From Topomyia yanbarensis (lineage: Eukaryota; Arthropoda; Insecta; Diptera; Culicidae), in the NCBI RefSeq assembly GCF_030247195.1, contig NC_080670.1, forward strand, positions 98,306,666 through 98,370,665: 64,000 bases of DNA. The letters are read 5' to 3'. Position 1 is the stretch's first letter. Every line of letters begins with the position of its first letter. Shown piece by piece: positions 1 to 10,934 of the stretch. The translations under genes were made by a program, and so were the position numbers. The notes under the pieces are model-generated. The model saw only the letters and a list, made by a program, of their open reading frames with translations. It had not been told where the DNA came from and searched no databases.

Positions 1-1023
1 GAGCTAATTGCTTCGGTTTGGTTGCAACACTTCCAATAGATGTCACTTTCGGAGCCCCGTCAAGGGACACCTTCTGGCCTTTACAAGGAACTTTACGAGA
101 GGAAATGTTCCTCCTCTTCCTATAAATTCTAGGCACCCTAGTAGATGTTCCCTCTTGTGGATTACCAGCCTCGCCCTCGTCAGGAGGCAAGTGAGTATAG
201 ATGTTTGCTGAGGATGGTGGCGTAGCATTCTTTAACATTTCTGCGAAAGAATGTTTGGATCGTCCCGCAAGGGAACGTTTCAGTTTATCCCCGCGTAGTT
301 TGTACGCGGGACATGCCGAGATATCATGCAGACTCTCCGCACAGTAAGGACACTTTTCGGCTTGCTTACTGCACGAATCATCTAGATGATTCTCCCCACA
401 TTTTCCACAGCGGGCCTTATTGCTACAATGGGTGGCTGTGTGACCCAGTTGTTTACACTTTGTGCAATTCATGACCCGCGGCACAAACAGACGCACAGGC
501 AGACGAACCTTGTGCAAGAGGACGAAATTTGGCAAAGCGGTACCAGCGAAGGTCACCCGATAAGAGTTTGACTGGGGATATGTTTTTGAACCATCCCCCG
601 CAACTACTACTGAGTGCAAACGTTTGCACTCAAGTATTTTGACTGGCTGAAGTAAGCGGTCTCTGAAACGGCCAACTCCGTACTTCAGCAGATCCTCGCA
701 CGTCAAACTCTCATCGGTTACGACGCCTTCGGATTGTACTTTTATAGCTGGAATATACACGTTGTAATCCCGCGTAAAGTGCTCACAGCAAGCAATATCG
801 TTTGCCTGCTTTGAGTTGGCTAGCAACACCCTTATCTTGTCCGAGCGGACCTTTGAAATTTCGGTCACAGCCGAGAACCGTTCCGTCAGGTCTCTAGAAA
901 TCTGAAGAAGATTCAGTGATTTAGTCTTGGGCCGAAAGAAGACCACAAACGGACCAGTTGAGAGTTCTGGATAGCATTTGGGCCGGGGGGAGCCTTAGAA
1001 GTTGAGCCCGATTCAACTTCCAT
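1..1023 (-). pseudogene. Jockey-clade non-LTR retrotransposon ORF1 (gag-like), partial
   Basis: An open frame runs leftwards from about 1000 to base 1 with no stop, so it continues beyond the window. It begins with the gag-like motif STGPFVVFFRP and carries three zinc knuckles near 340-470: CTKCKQLGHTATHC, CGKCGENHLDDSC and CPYCAESLHDISAC. Three knuckles after this conserved block is the hallmark of Jockey-type ORF1, which coats element RNA. The only ATG near the start (1021-1023) is in another frame, and the two frames meet at a C-run near 985-992. The 5' end is therefore frameshifted and the copy is probably dead. The ORF2 expected downstream would lie left of the window. Confidence 0.85.
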
Positions 1024-1290
1024 TTGACCATCCGGAGAGGGAATCATAGAAAACGTCAACGCACGGGGTCAGCGCCCGCGCAGACGGAAGAAAGCAATAA
1101 ATGTGTTACAAAAGACAAAAACCACTTAGCTTTAAACTGGTGTCCAACGACGAACCGATCCAGCTTATACAGCTGGCTATTGTTTAATCCTCACACGCGA
1201 ACAAAAGACTGAGGACCGAACCGAACTGGAAAAATAACCTTGAATGCGGATTAACACTATTCTTTATCGCCTCACACAGCACTACGGACT
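1024..1290. other. Probable 5' UTR/junction of the Jockey copy; nothing else seen
   Basis: This short stretch between the Jockey ORF1 start and the mariner fragment has no coding homology that I recognise. It may contain the 5' UTR of the Jockey element. No target duplication was identified. Confidence 0.3.
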
Positions 1291-1541
1291 AGAAAAAACA
1301 ACCTCTGTTTCGATGGAGAGCTCGAAAACGAATGTCCTGGAATTTTGCTCTGCAAGAACTTGATTGTAGCGGCTGCGGTGTGGCAAGGTGCACCGTCTTG
1401 TAGAAAATAGAAGTTTTTCGGATCTTTTTTCTGCATTTGTGGACAGTGTCTATTGAACAGACAATGTGGGCCAAAATCCAACGGTAGCGTGCGCCGTTGA
1501 TGGTTTGTACGGCATCTTGTATCGTACGAGTAGTCTAGCAA
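1290..1541 (-). pseudogene. Tc1/mariner transposase fragment (copy 1, longest)
   Basis: The frame encodes the typical Tc1/mariner segment FLQDGAPCHTAAATIKFL, which surrounds the second catalytic Asp of the DDE/D transposase core. Only about 80 codons remain, against roughly 340 in an intact transposase, and there is no paired terminal repeat. The left edge of the downstream tandem duplication (1361) cuts through this fragment. That is why copies 2 and 3 lose the homology right after AATIK. Confidence 0.7.
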
Positions 1542-1550
1542 GGCTATCGT

Positions 1551-1800
1551 CTATCTTGCTATTTTACTCGACGGATCTTTAATGAAGTTTAGGGCACATG
1601 TAAATGGCTTATGGTTCGTGTACAAGGTATTTTTTTTCAATATAATGCGGGCTGAAATATTTGGTGACCAAATATATAACAAGGAGCTCTTTCTGTATCG
1701 TAGAATAGTTCTTCTCACTTTTGTTCAAAGTCCTAGATGCATAAGCAATTGATCGATCACTGCCTATACGGCCTTGTGATAGGACCTCGCCTTTCCAGGG
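1551..1800 (-). pseudogene. Gypsy-type RNase H fragment, copy 1
   Basis: The translation includes IGSDRSIAYASRTLNKSEKN followed by YSTIQKELLVI, the signature of the RNase H domain in Ty3/gypsy pol. Only this domain survives. An 8-T run near 1630 shifts the frame, whereas copy 3 has 10 T and reads through into HKPFTCALNFIKDPSSKIAR. Flanking sequence on the right is unrelated, so this is an old truncated insertion. Confidence 0.8.
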
Positions 1801-2014
1801 CCGGGTAGTATGGGTAGTACTACCCACTCGAAAATAACCGAGAAGGTAAATAACCACTCGAATGTTTGGAACAAACTAAAACCTGATATTAACCGCATAT
1901 GTGTCTTGCGCACAAAATGCATGCGTCTGAAATTCTCGATGCGCAAACAGTTCATTTTTTATTCAGATACAAATTTCTTTGCTTTACAATTTAAATTTCT
2001 GTTACCATGTTTTA

Positions 2015-2352
2015 ATTGCCGAAAGGTTCTACTGTATCGATTTTGTTGGCTATTTCGGCAAATCTACCGGCGGTGGCGGTAAGAAATGATGATGAGTTAT
2101 GTTCTATCTACGACTATGCGGTAGACTTAGGTGGAAAGTCCAACTACTACCAGAAAAAGCCAAATAATTCATCACATTTCTTTTTGATCATCCCCATATG
2201 AGCCTGCCTAGTCCTAGTTTTCCGTTCTACGTTTATAACTGATTCGCTCTAAAAAATCTATCAGTCTTTCAATTTTATTGCTTTCGTTTTTCTTAGTCTA
2301 AAACTTGCCGAAAATAGCCAACAAAATCGATACAGTAGAACCTTGCGGCAAT
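2015..2352. repeat. Foldback/MITE-like element with 47-bp inverted arms, copy 1
   Basis: The arm at 2015-2061 is repeated in inverted orientation at 2305-2352 with only two or three differences. Each arm is itself bounded by a 9-bp inverted repeat (TTGCCGAAA / TTTCGGCAA). The roughly 240-bp interior has no ORF of note. No clear target duplication was seen. The structure fits a non-autonomous DNA element, and it was carried along when the locus was triplicated. Confidence 0.7.
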
Positions 2353-2639
2353 TACAACATAGTAACAAAGAATTAAGGGCAATTTTTGCGTTACGTAGCG
2401 CAAAGCGGTTTTGGATAATTTATTTTGATTTGCCAAAAATGGCGGAAAGTGATGTGTATGTATCCGTTGATAGAACGACGGTACGGTGTAGTATATGTGT
2501 TTTTGTTTTTAAGTGAAGAATTCCAACCCACCGTAACTGTCATCGGTGCCAGAGAATATATGTTGTGTGGCGGTTTGTTTACAACCGTCGGGAACTGATG
2601 GTAGCTTTTGGAAAACTCCTAAGTGAATAATGTGTGTGT

Positions 2640-3390
2640 GTGTGGGTGTTTTATTTTTATAGTAAGGTTAAAAAAGCTTCAAAAGCCTGGCCTGTAGTGT
2701 ATTGGCACTGTGTGGGACTCACGACTCACGTTCGTACCTAACCACTAAAAACATTCCTTACTTTTTACGCCCTTCTTCCCACGGAACTACGTCATCGTAT
2801 TACTTCGTGGGGGGGGGGGGGGGGGGGGGGTTGTTGTGCTTTCGTCGCACCTCTTTCTTCTGCTTTATCTCAGAGCCTCGCTTGGTTCATGGAGTTGCTC
2901 GACCTATAAGCTTTGATTTAACTCTCGACTCTTCTCTAGCTTGCTGTCTCCATCTATCTACGTCGCCGTTTAGCTCTCGTTAAGACTCGTTAAGCTCCCC
3001 TTTTCGTCACGATTCTGTTGGGTAGTCCACGGCGGCGAATCTACCCTACCGTGAATTCCCCGGCGGCAGATTGCTCCCGACCCGATGTACCTTTCTGTGA
3101 GCCATTTAGTTCCCCGCTTCGTCGACTCGGTCTAGTCCCCGGCGGCGTAGCTAGTCTACTCAACGGGCCAGCCAGTAGGTACTGAGGTCCATCCAGCGAT
3201 TCCGGGTGGAGCGTTGCTTCCGCTTCACTGGCGCCTCAACGACCCACTGCCAGCTATTCGGCACGTTCTACTCGGTCTAATCCCTGACGGTGGATCTAGC
3301 CTACTCTCGAGCTACCCGGTAGGATGTCGAGGTCGGTCCGGCGATTCCGGTGAAGCCTGACGTCCGGTTCACTGGCGCCCCGACGACCCT
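2640..3390 (-). mobile_element. R1-family 3' UTR segment, copy 1
   Basis: This block reads (minus strand) as the 3' UTR of the R1 element: a GC-rich part (2880-3390), a poly-G/C run (2809-2830), and the end GCTTTTTTAACC...ATAAAAATAAAACACCCACACAC. The same landmarks recur in the independent R1 remnant at 51.35-51.77 kb, including the AAAAAGCTT box and the TTAGTGGTTAGG box. It is not joined to an ORF2 here, because the tandem junction at 3390/3391 follows. Confidence 0.65.
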
Positions 3391-3571
3391 TGATTGTAGC
3401 GGCTGTGGTGTGGCAAGGTGCACCGTCTTGTAGAAAATAGAAGTTTTTCGGATCTTTTTTCTGCATTTGTGGACAGTGTCTATTGAACAGACAATGTGGG
3501 CCAAAATCCAACGGTAGCGTGCGCCGTTGATGGTTTGTACGGCATCTTGTATCGTACGAGTAGTCTAGCAA
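3391..3571 (-). pseudogene. Tc1/mariner transposase fragment, copy 2 (truncated by tandem junction)
   Basis: Same FLQDGAPCHT core as at 1290-1541, but homology stops at 3391 where R1 UTR sequence begins. The codons reading on into the UTR are a chance fusion. Confidence 0.7.
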
Positions 3572-3580
3572 GGCTATCGT

Positions 3581-3835
3581 CTATCTTGCTATTTTACTCG
3601 ACGGATCTTTAATGAAGTTTAGGGCACATGTAAATGGCTTATGGTTCGTGTACAAGGTATTTTTTTTCAATATAATGCGGGCTGAAATATTTGGTGACCA
3701 AATATATAACAAGGAGCTCTTTCTGTATCGTAGAATAGTTCTTCTCACTTTTGTTCAAAGTCCTAGATGCATAAGCAATTGATCGATCACTGCCTATACG
3801 GCCTTGTGATAGGACCTCGCCTTTCCAGGGCCGGC
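3581..3835 (-). pseudogene. Gypsy-type RNase H fragment, copy 2
   Basis: Identical to copy 1 in content, including the 8-T run near 3660 that breaks the frame. Confidence 0.75.
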
Positions 3836-4056
3836 GGATCACATGGGTAGTATGGGTAGTACTACCCACTCGAAAATAACCGAGAAGGTAAATAACCACT
3901 CGAATGTTTGGAACAAACTAAAACCTGATATTAACCGCATATGTGTCTTGCGCACAAAATGCATGCGTCTGAAATTCTCGATGCGCAAACAGTTCATTTT
4001 TTATTCAGATACAAATTTCTTTGCTTTACAATTTAAATTTCTGTTACCATGTTTTA

Positions 4057-4394
4057 ATTGCCGAAAGGTTCTACTGTATCGATTTTGTTGGCTATTTCGG
4101 CAAATCTACCGGCGGTGGCGGTAAGAAATGATGATGAGTTATGTTCTATCTACGACTATGCGGTAGACTTAGGTGGAAAGTCCAACTACTACCAGAAAAA
4201 GCCAAATAATTCATCACATTTCTTTTTGATCATCCCCATATGAGCCTGCCTAGTCCTAGTTTTCCGTTCTACGTTTATAACTGATTCGCTCTAAAAAATC
4301 TATCAGTCTTTCAATTTTATTGCTTTCGTTTTTCTTAGTCTAAAACTTGCCGAAAATAGCCAACAAAATCGATACAGTAGAACCTTGCGGCAAT
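4057..4394. repeat. Foldback/MITE-like element, copy 2
   Basis: Copy of the 2015-2352 element inside tandem unit 2, with the same 47-bp inverted arms. Confidence 0.7.
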
Positions 4395-4679
4395 TACAAC
4401 ATAGTAACAAAGAATTAAGGGCAATTTTTGCGTTACGTAGCGCAAAGCGGTTTTGAATAATTTATTTTGATTTGCCAAAAATGGCGGAAAGTGATGTGTA
4501 TGTATCCGTTGATAGAACGACGGTACGGTGTAGTATATGTGTTTTTGTTTTTAAGTGAAGAATTCCAACCCACCGTAACTGTCATCGGTGCCAGAGAATA
4601 TATGTTGTGTGGAGGTTTGTTTACAACCGTCGGGAACTGATGGTAGCTTTTGGAAAACTCCTAAGTGAATAATATGTGT

Positions 4680-5422
4680 GTGTGTGGGTGTTTTATTTTT
4701 ATAGTAAGGTTAAAAAAGCTTCAAAAGCCTGGCCTGTAGTGTATTGGCACTGTGTGGGACTCACGACTCACGTTCGTACCTAACCACTAAAAACATTCCT
4801 TACTTTTTACGCCCTTCTTCCCACGGAACTACGTCATCGTATTACTTCGTGGGGGGGGGGGGTTGTTGTGCTTTCGTCGCACCTCTTTCTTCTGCTCTAT
4901 CTCAGAGCCTCGCTTGGTTCATGGAGTTGCTCGACCTATAAGCTTTGATTTAACTCTTGACTCTTCTCTAGCTTGCTGTCTCCATCTATCTACGTCGCCG
5001 TTTAGCTCTCGTTAAGACTCGTTAAGCTCCCCTTTTCGTCACGATTCTGTTGGGTAGTCCACGGCGGCGAATCTACCCTACCGTGAATTCCCCGGCGGCA
5101 GATTGCTCCCGACCCGATGTACCTTTCTGTGAGCCATTTAGTTCCCCGCTTCGTCGACTCGGTCTAGTCCCCGGCGGCGTAGCTAGTCTACTCAACGGGC
5201 CAGCCAGTAGGTACTGAGGTCCATCCAGCGATTCCGGGTGGAGCGTTGCTTCCGGTTCACTGGCGCCTCAACGACCCACTGCCAGCTATTCGACACGTTC
5301 TACTCGGTCTAATCCCCGACGGTGGATCTAGCCTACTCTCGAGCTACCCGGTAGGATGTCGAGGTCGGTCCGGCGATTCCGGTGAAGCCTGACGTCCGGT
5401 TCACTGGCGCCCCGACGACCCT
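4680..5422 (-). mobile_element. R1-family 3' UTR segment, copy 2
   Basis: Copy of 2640-3390 with a 12-bp G-run near 4851. It ends at the tandem junction 5422/5423. Confidence 0.65.
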
Positions 5423-5603
5423 TGATTGTAGCGGCTGTGGTGTGGCAAGGTGCACCGTCTTGTAGAAAATAGAAGTTTTTCGGATCTTTTTTCTGCATTT
5501 GTGGACAGTGTCTATTGAACAGACAATGTGGGCCAAAATCCAACGGTAGCGTGCGCCGTTGATGGTTTGTACGGCATCTTGTATCGTACGAGTAGTCTAG
5601 CAA
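5423..5603 (-). pseudogene. Tc1/mariner transposase fragment, copy 3
   Basis: Same truncated fragment as copy 2. Confidence 0.7.
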
Positions 5604-5612
5604 GGCTATCGT

Positions 5613-5868
5613 CTATCTTGCTATTTTACTCGACGGATCTTTAATGAAGTTTAGGGCACATGTAAATGGCTTATGGTTCGTGTACAAGGTATTTTTTTTT
5701 TCAATATAATGCGGGCTGAAATATTTGGTGACCAAATATATAACAAGGAGCTCTTTCTGTATCGTAGAATAGTTCTTCTCACTTTTGTTCAAAGTCCTAG
5801 ATGCATAAGCAATTGATCGATCACTGCCTATACGGCCTTGTGATAGGACCTCGCCTTTCCAGGGCCGG
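5613..5868 (-). pseudogene. Gypsy-type RNase H fragment, copy 3 (frame open)
   Basis: Here the 10-T run keeps the frame open through the HKPFT motif to SSKIAR, giving the longest uninterrupted RNase H reading of the three copies. It is still only one domain without RT or integrase. Confidence 0.8.
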
Positions 5869-6090
5869 CGGATCACATGGGTAGTATGGGTAGTACTACC
5901 CACTCGAAAATAACCGAGAAGGTAAATAACCACTCGAATGTTTGGAACAAACTAAAACCTGATATTAACCGCATATGTGTCTTGCGCACAAAATGCATGC
6001 GTCTGAAATTCTCGATGCGCAAACAGTTCATTTTTTATTCAGATACAAATTTCTTTGCTTTACAATTTAAATTTCTGTTACCATGTTTTA

Positions 6091-6428
6091 ATTGCCGAAA
6101 GGTTCTACTGTATCGATTTTGTTGGCTATTTCGGCAAATCTACCGGCGGTGGCGGTAAGAAATGATGATGAGTTATGTTCTATCTACGACTATGCGGTAG
6201 ACTTAGGTGGAAAGTCCAACTACTACCAGAAAAAGCCAAATAATTCATCACATTTCTTTTTGATCATCCCCATATGAGCCTGCCTAGTCCTAGTTTTCCG
6301 TTCTACGTTTATAACTGATTCGCTCTAAAAAATCTATCAGTCTTTCAATTTTATTGCTTTCGTTTTTCTTAGTCTAAAACTTGCCGAAAATAGCCAACAA
6401 AATCGATACAGTAGAACCTTGCGGCAAT
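6091..6428. repeat. Foldback/MITE-like element, copy 3
   Basis: Copy of the 2015-2352 element in tandem unit 3. Confidence 0.7.
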
Positions 6429-6714
6429 TACAACATAGTAACAAAGAATTAAGGGCAATTTTTGCGTTACGTAGCGCAAAGCGGTTTTGGATAATTTATT
6501 TTGATTTGCCAAAAATGGCGGAAAGTGATGTGTATGTATCCGTTGATAGAACGACGGTACGGTGTAGTATATGTGTTTTTGTTTTTAAGTGAAGAATTCC
6601 AACCCACCGTAACTGTCATCGGTGCCAGAGAATATATGTTGTGTGGAGGTTTGTTTACAACCGTCGGGAACTGATGGTAGCTTTTGGAAAACTCCTAAGT
6701 GAATAATGTGTGTG

Positions 6715-7581
6715 TGTGTGGGTGTTTTATTTTTATAGTAAGGTTAAAAAAGCTTCAAAAGCCTGGCCTGTAGTGTATTGGCACTGTGTGGGACTCACGA
6801 CTCACGTTCGTACCTAACCACTAAAAACATTCCTTACTTTTTACGCCCTTCTTCCCACGGAACTACGTCATCGTATTACTTCGTGGGGGGGGGGGGGTTG
6901 TTGTGCTTTCGTCGCACCTCTTTCTTCTGCTCTATCTCAGAGCCTCGCTTGGTTCATGGAGTTGCTCGACCTATAAGCTTTGATTTAACTCTTGACTCTT
7001 CTCTAGCTTGCTGTCTCCATCTATCTACGTCGCCGTTTAGCTCTCGTTAAGACTCGTTAAGCTCCCCTTTTCGTCACGATTCTGTTGGGTAGTCCACGGC
7101 GGCGAATCTACCCTACCGTGAATTCCCCGGCGGCAGATTGCTCCCGACCCGATGTACCTTTCTGTGAGCCATTTAGTTCCCCGCTTCGTCGACTCGGTCT
7201 AGTCCCCGGCGGCGTAGCTAGTCTACTCAACGGGCCAGCCAGTAGGTACTGAGGTCCATCCAGCGATTCCGGGTGGAGCGTTGCTTCCGGTTCACTGGCG
7301 CCTCAACGACCCACTGCCAGCTATTCGACACGTTCTACTCGGTCTAATCCCCGACGGTGGATCTAGCCTACTCTCGAGCTACCCGGTAGGATGTCGAGGT
7401 CGGTCCGGCGATTCCGGTGAAGCCTGACGTCCGGTTCACTGGCGCCCCGACGACCCTAACCTAGTGCTATATCGCGTACTACTCAACTGGTCCCCGGTGA
7501 TGGACCTAGTCTACACCGTCGGAGAGTTCCCCGGCGGAGGAATTTCTCCCGAAACCCAATTTGTGGGTTCCCGTCGGCGTT
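6715..7581 (-). mobile_element. R1 element 3' UTR (in place)
   Basis: This UTR is contiguous with the ORF2 stop at 7582 and continues into tandem copy 3. It repeats a motif of CCCCGGCGG type several times. The 3' end abuts a GT/AC microsatellite (6709-6721). Confidence 0.6.
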
Positions 7582-9854
7582 CTAGCCAGTGGTGCTACTT
7601 TGTTGGTCCCTTCGCCACTTCCTCTGCAGCTCGGAGAGTATACTCGTAACCACTCTGTTGACAGCGTGCCAGATACGCTCGTCGCGGCACATCTCTTCGA
7701 CGATATTGTCCACTGTCACACCAGGCATACCCCTTCGGACTTCCTCGAATCTAGGGCATTCGAAGATTACATGTTCCGGCGTCTCTTGCACGCTCACACA
7801 TTCCGGGCAAAGGGGTGAAGAAGAGTGTCCAAACCGATGCAGGTACTTCCGGAAGCATCCGTGCCCTGACAAAAACTGCGTCAAATGGAAGTTCACCTCT
7901 CCATGTTTTCTATGTAGTCAAGCAGACACATTTGGGATGAGTCGATGTGTCCACCTTCCTTTCTCTGCGTTGTCCCACTTTTGCTGTCACTTAGCCAACG
8001 AGTCCACTCGGACCAGTCTCCTTGCATTACGTTCATTTCTCCGCTGGTAGCATTCCACGTCCTCAGCCAGAGTGATGCAGATGGGAATCATCCCGGCAAT
8101 TACACATACTGCCACCGACGATATCGTTCTGTACGCACTCGCGACACGAACAGCCATTAGGCGAAACGTGCTTGTCAACTTCGTCCGGTTCCGCTTTGAG
8201 TTCAGCGCAGCAGCCCAGGCCGGTACTCCATACATCAGTATTGAGGATGAGACACCCACCAGGAGACGTCTCGTGCTGCCTCTTGCTCCTCCGTTAGTTG
8301 TCCTCGCAGCCTTCTCACATACATAGTCGACATGGCTGTTGTAATTTAACCGATCGTCGACCATTACACCCAGGTGCTTCAGAGCATGCATCGATGGGAT
8401 GGAATGTCCCCCGACGCTGATCTGGACACGCTGGATTTTTTTACAGTTCCTGACCAGCACTACCTCAGTCTTGTGATGAGCCAGCTGCAACTTGACTTCA
8501 GCCATCCAGGTTTCCACGATGTCTACTGTCTCTGTCGTCACCATCTCCACCTCCTCAAGGGTCTTGCCGGTTATCGTCAGGACAACATCATCTGCAAAAC
8601 CGACGATCTCAACTCCTCTCGGCAGTTACAGTGTTAACACTCCGTTGTACAGTATATTCCAGAGCGTTGGGCCTAGTGTGGAGCCCTGAGGTACTCCCAC
8701 TGTGACCGTAATCAACCTCTTCCCGATCTTCGTTTCGTAGACCAGTACTCGGTTCTGGAAGAAACTTTCCAGAATCTTGCACAGATAGTCCGGAACCCGC
8801 ATTCTGTGCAGCGTTGCGGCGATGCCCCCCCCCCAGCTAGCACTGTTGAACGCGTTCTTCATGTCGATCGTGACAACGGCGCAGTAGCGGTTTCCCCTTC
8901 TCTTTTGCTTCGACGCTTTCTCCGCGCTCTCGATGACTATGCGGATGGCGTCCACTGTCGATATCCCTTTCCGGAACCCGAACTGCCTCTGCGATAGTCC
9001 GTTCTCACTTTCAGCGTAGGTCGTCAGCCTGTTGAGGATGACCCTTTCCAGAAGTGCACCGAGAGTATCCAGCAGGCATATAGCCCGATACGATGTTGGA
9101 TCTCCTGGTGGTTTCCCTGGTATTGGCAGCAACCACCAGCTTCTGGATCTTCCATCTATCCGGGAAGTAGCCTTCGTCCAGGCATTTCTGTAGGACTATC
9201 CTGAACATGTCCGGAAACGCCAGGATCGCAGTCTTCAGTGCCACGTTGAGGATGCCACCCGGTCCGGGAGCTTTCTTCCCTTTCAGCCCTTTTGCCACAA
9301 AAAGGAGCTCGTCGTTACAAACTTGATTGTCACCAGCATTTCCACCGTCTGCATCAACGTATGGTGTAGGCGGCCATATGGTTGGGTCGTGCTTCGTGAA
9401 ATGACCCTCCACGATAATTTTTAGTTTGTCAGCGCAAATTTCGGCTGGCATCATTGGACCCTTGATCCTGGCTATAACGACACGATATACATTGCCCCAA
9501 GGGTTAGCATCTACTTCTCTGCACAACTCCTTGTAGCAGGTGGACTTGCTTAGCACTATCTCGCGTTTAAAATTAGCCCTGGCCACCCGGAATGTTACTT
9601 TACACTCTTCCCTGACTGCCACTGATCTTGCTCTTTTAACGCGCCTTCTGGCTTTTAGACAGGCAGCCCGGAGGATGCTGAGCCGTTCGTTCCACCAGGA
9701 CGCCGGACGCCGGTAGTTCCACGGCTCCATTTTCCTCGGCATTGTTACATCGCACGCCCTCGCTACTGTTTCCGCAAGCTCATCGGCGCTCGAAATTGGA
9801 GTGTCGCTGTCAGCACGAAGTGTTTCCACAAAAAGGTCCTTGTCGAAGTCCTTT
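7582..9854 (-). pseudogene. R1 ORF2: linker, reverse transcriptase and C-terminal domain
   Basis: From right to left: the EN-RT linker and RT start (9011-9829, with KKAPGPGGILNVALK); a frameshift near 9115-9135; RT motifs FGFRKGISTVDAIRI, VVTIDMKNAFNSASW and GVPQGSTLGPTLWNILYNG (8626-9132); an in-frame TAA at 8626-8628; then the catalytic FADDV box at 8584-8598 and thumb region to 7987. Two further frameshifts follow (about 7985 and 7900). The C-terminal domain FLSGHGCFRKYLHRFGHSS with CPEC...ETPEHVIFEC ends at 7582. Length and motifs match R1-clade ORF2. Broken in at least four places. Confidence 0.88.
9840..9854. repeat. Target-site duplication, left copy (15 bp)
   Basis: TTGTCGAAGTCCTTT here and at 10572-10586 are identical and bound the 717-bp insertion between them. 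Confidence 0.9.
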
Positions 9855-10571
9855 TTTATATATTATTTTCTATTTGATTATATTGTTTTGTTTGCATTAC
9901 ATTTCTAATTTAGTATATTGGGTGTTCAGCCACAAGTGGTGACTTTTCATTCCTATTGTTTACATGATTCAGTTAATTATTATTAAGTTATAATATGTTT
10001 TCGCAGTTAAGTATTTTTTTCAGTAGGATGTTTTAAACCTACTTGTCTTCTGAATAAGGAGTTAAACAAATCTTATAAACTATAAAGAGAGCTAATCGTT
10101 GCAATTGAAGATTGCAACGATTTTTGTCGGAAGTGGTTTATAGTACTGTTCGTCATAATTTCAAATGTTTCTGTGCAACTCATTTGTGCTAAACCAGGGA
10201 GGACGCTTCAAAATCATTTTCAGAATTTTATTCTGAATCCTTTGAAGCGTTTTCTTCCTAATAGCACAACAACTTGCCCAAATTGACACTGCATATAGCA
10301 TTTGCCAGTCTAAATATTTGTTTATAAATTACTAGTTAATAGAGACTAGAATTCCTGTTTATAAGAGGGTATAACTATTTTATATATTTGTTGCATTTTG
10401 TTTGGATTCCTTCAATGTGATCCTTAAAAGTGAGTTTTTTATCGTAAATCCAACCCAAGTATTTAAATTTATCTGACGACGTTAAATTCAAACCATTAAA
10501 TTTAATAATATGGTTATTATTTGGTTTAAGAGAAGAAGTTCTTGGCTTATGCGGAAACACAATCAATTGTG
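9855..10571 (-). mobile_element. 5'-truncated Jockey-clade element inserted in R1 endonuclease
   Basis: Flanked by a perfect 15-bp target duplication. In minus orientation the 5' end falls inside RT coding sequence (10375-10566, including DKFKYLGWIYDKKLTFKDHI, the usual thumb-region motif). It continues through RPPWFSTNELH (near 10190), a C-terminal motif of Jockey-clade ORF2, then a stop and an AT-rich 3' UTR ending in A-rich sequence at 9855. Severe 5' truncation plus a long duplication is typical of target-primed reverse transcription. A stop and frame breaks separate the two coding pieces. Confidence 0.85.
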
Positions 10572-10586
10572 TTGTCGAAGTCCTTT
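10572..10586. repeat. Target-site duplication, right copy (15 bp)
   Basis: Identical to 9840-9854. Confidence 0.9.
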
Positions 10587-10934
10587 ATTTTCCACTTCCG
10601 CTCGCCAGTCCTCACTCTCCGCGTTACAATACACGGCCCAAGCGTTAAAGTTTTCTCCTATAACAATCGGTGTTCGTCCGACTAACGAGTCAGTTAGTGC
10701 TTCCAGCATCCAGTTGTACTCCTCTGGTGTCCACCTTGGGGGAACGTAGCAGCTACAGACGAATATGCCGTTGATCCTGGCGATCACGAAGCCTTCGTGT
10801 GTGTTATCCAACACCTCTTGAACAGGGAAACCGCCCATTACTTGTATTGCAGCCATCGCAGCACTATCCACAACCCAGTTACCGTTATCGTGGGGAACAA
10901 GTTACGGCTCTGCAATAAAGTCATCAACATCAGC
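10572..10934 (-). pseudogene. R1 ORF2 endonuclease domain, middle part
   Basis: Encodes MAAIQVMGGFPVQEVL, then IFVCSCYVPPRWTPEEYN, TPIVIGENFNAWAV: the APE-like endonuclease core of R1-clade ORF2. The catalytic GGDFNAW motif reads GENFNAW, so the Asp is replaced. A TAA stop interrupts the conserved AEPY motif near 10905. The domain is split on both sides by Jockey insertions. Confidence 0.82.

Larger units (their letters stand above)
1361..3390. repeat. Tandem composite unit, copy 1 of 3 (2030 bp)
   Basis: This is the first of three head-to-tail copies. In order it holds the end of the mariner fragment, a gypsy RNase H fragment, a foldback element, a GT-rich microsatellite and an R1-type 3' UTR. 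It is the most divergent copy. It lacks a 12-bp stretch near 1803 that copies 2 and 3 have at the equivalent place, has a 22-bp G-run (others 12 and 13), and carries private substitutions such as those near 2575, 2863 and 3233. Confidence 0.95.
3391..5422. repeat. Tandem composite unit, copy 2 of 3 (2032 bp)
   Basis: Near-identical to copy 1. Corresponding bases are offset by 2030 at the start and 2042 after the insertion near 3836. It shares substitutions with copy 3 against copy 1 (for example near 4615, 4897 and 5292). The junction 3390/3391 joins R1 3' UTR directly to the mariner fragment with a 2-bp (CT) overlap. Confidence 0.95.
5423..7457. repeat. Tandem composite unit, copy 3 of 3 (about 2035 bp)
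   Basis: Third copy. Its right edge (about 7457) is not a junction but continues into the body of the R1 element, so this copy keeps the ancestral right flank, just as copy 1 keeps the ancestral left flank. G-run 13 bp; T-run near 5692 is 10 bp. Confidence 0.95.

Noticed and set aside
1810..2201. Plus frames of 90 and 61 codons repeated in all three tandem copies
   Set aside because: They cross the foldback element and unrelated junctions; conservation reflects recent duplication only.
7589..8050. 153-codon plus-strand frame
   Set aside because: It is antisense to the R1 ORF2 C-terminal domain and has no homology of its own.
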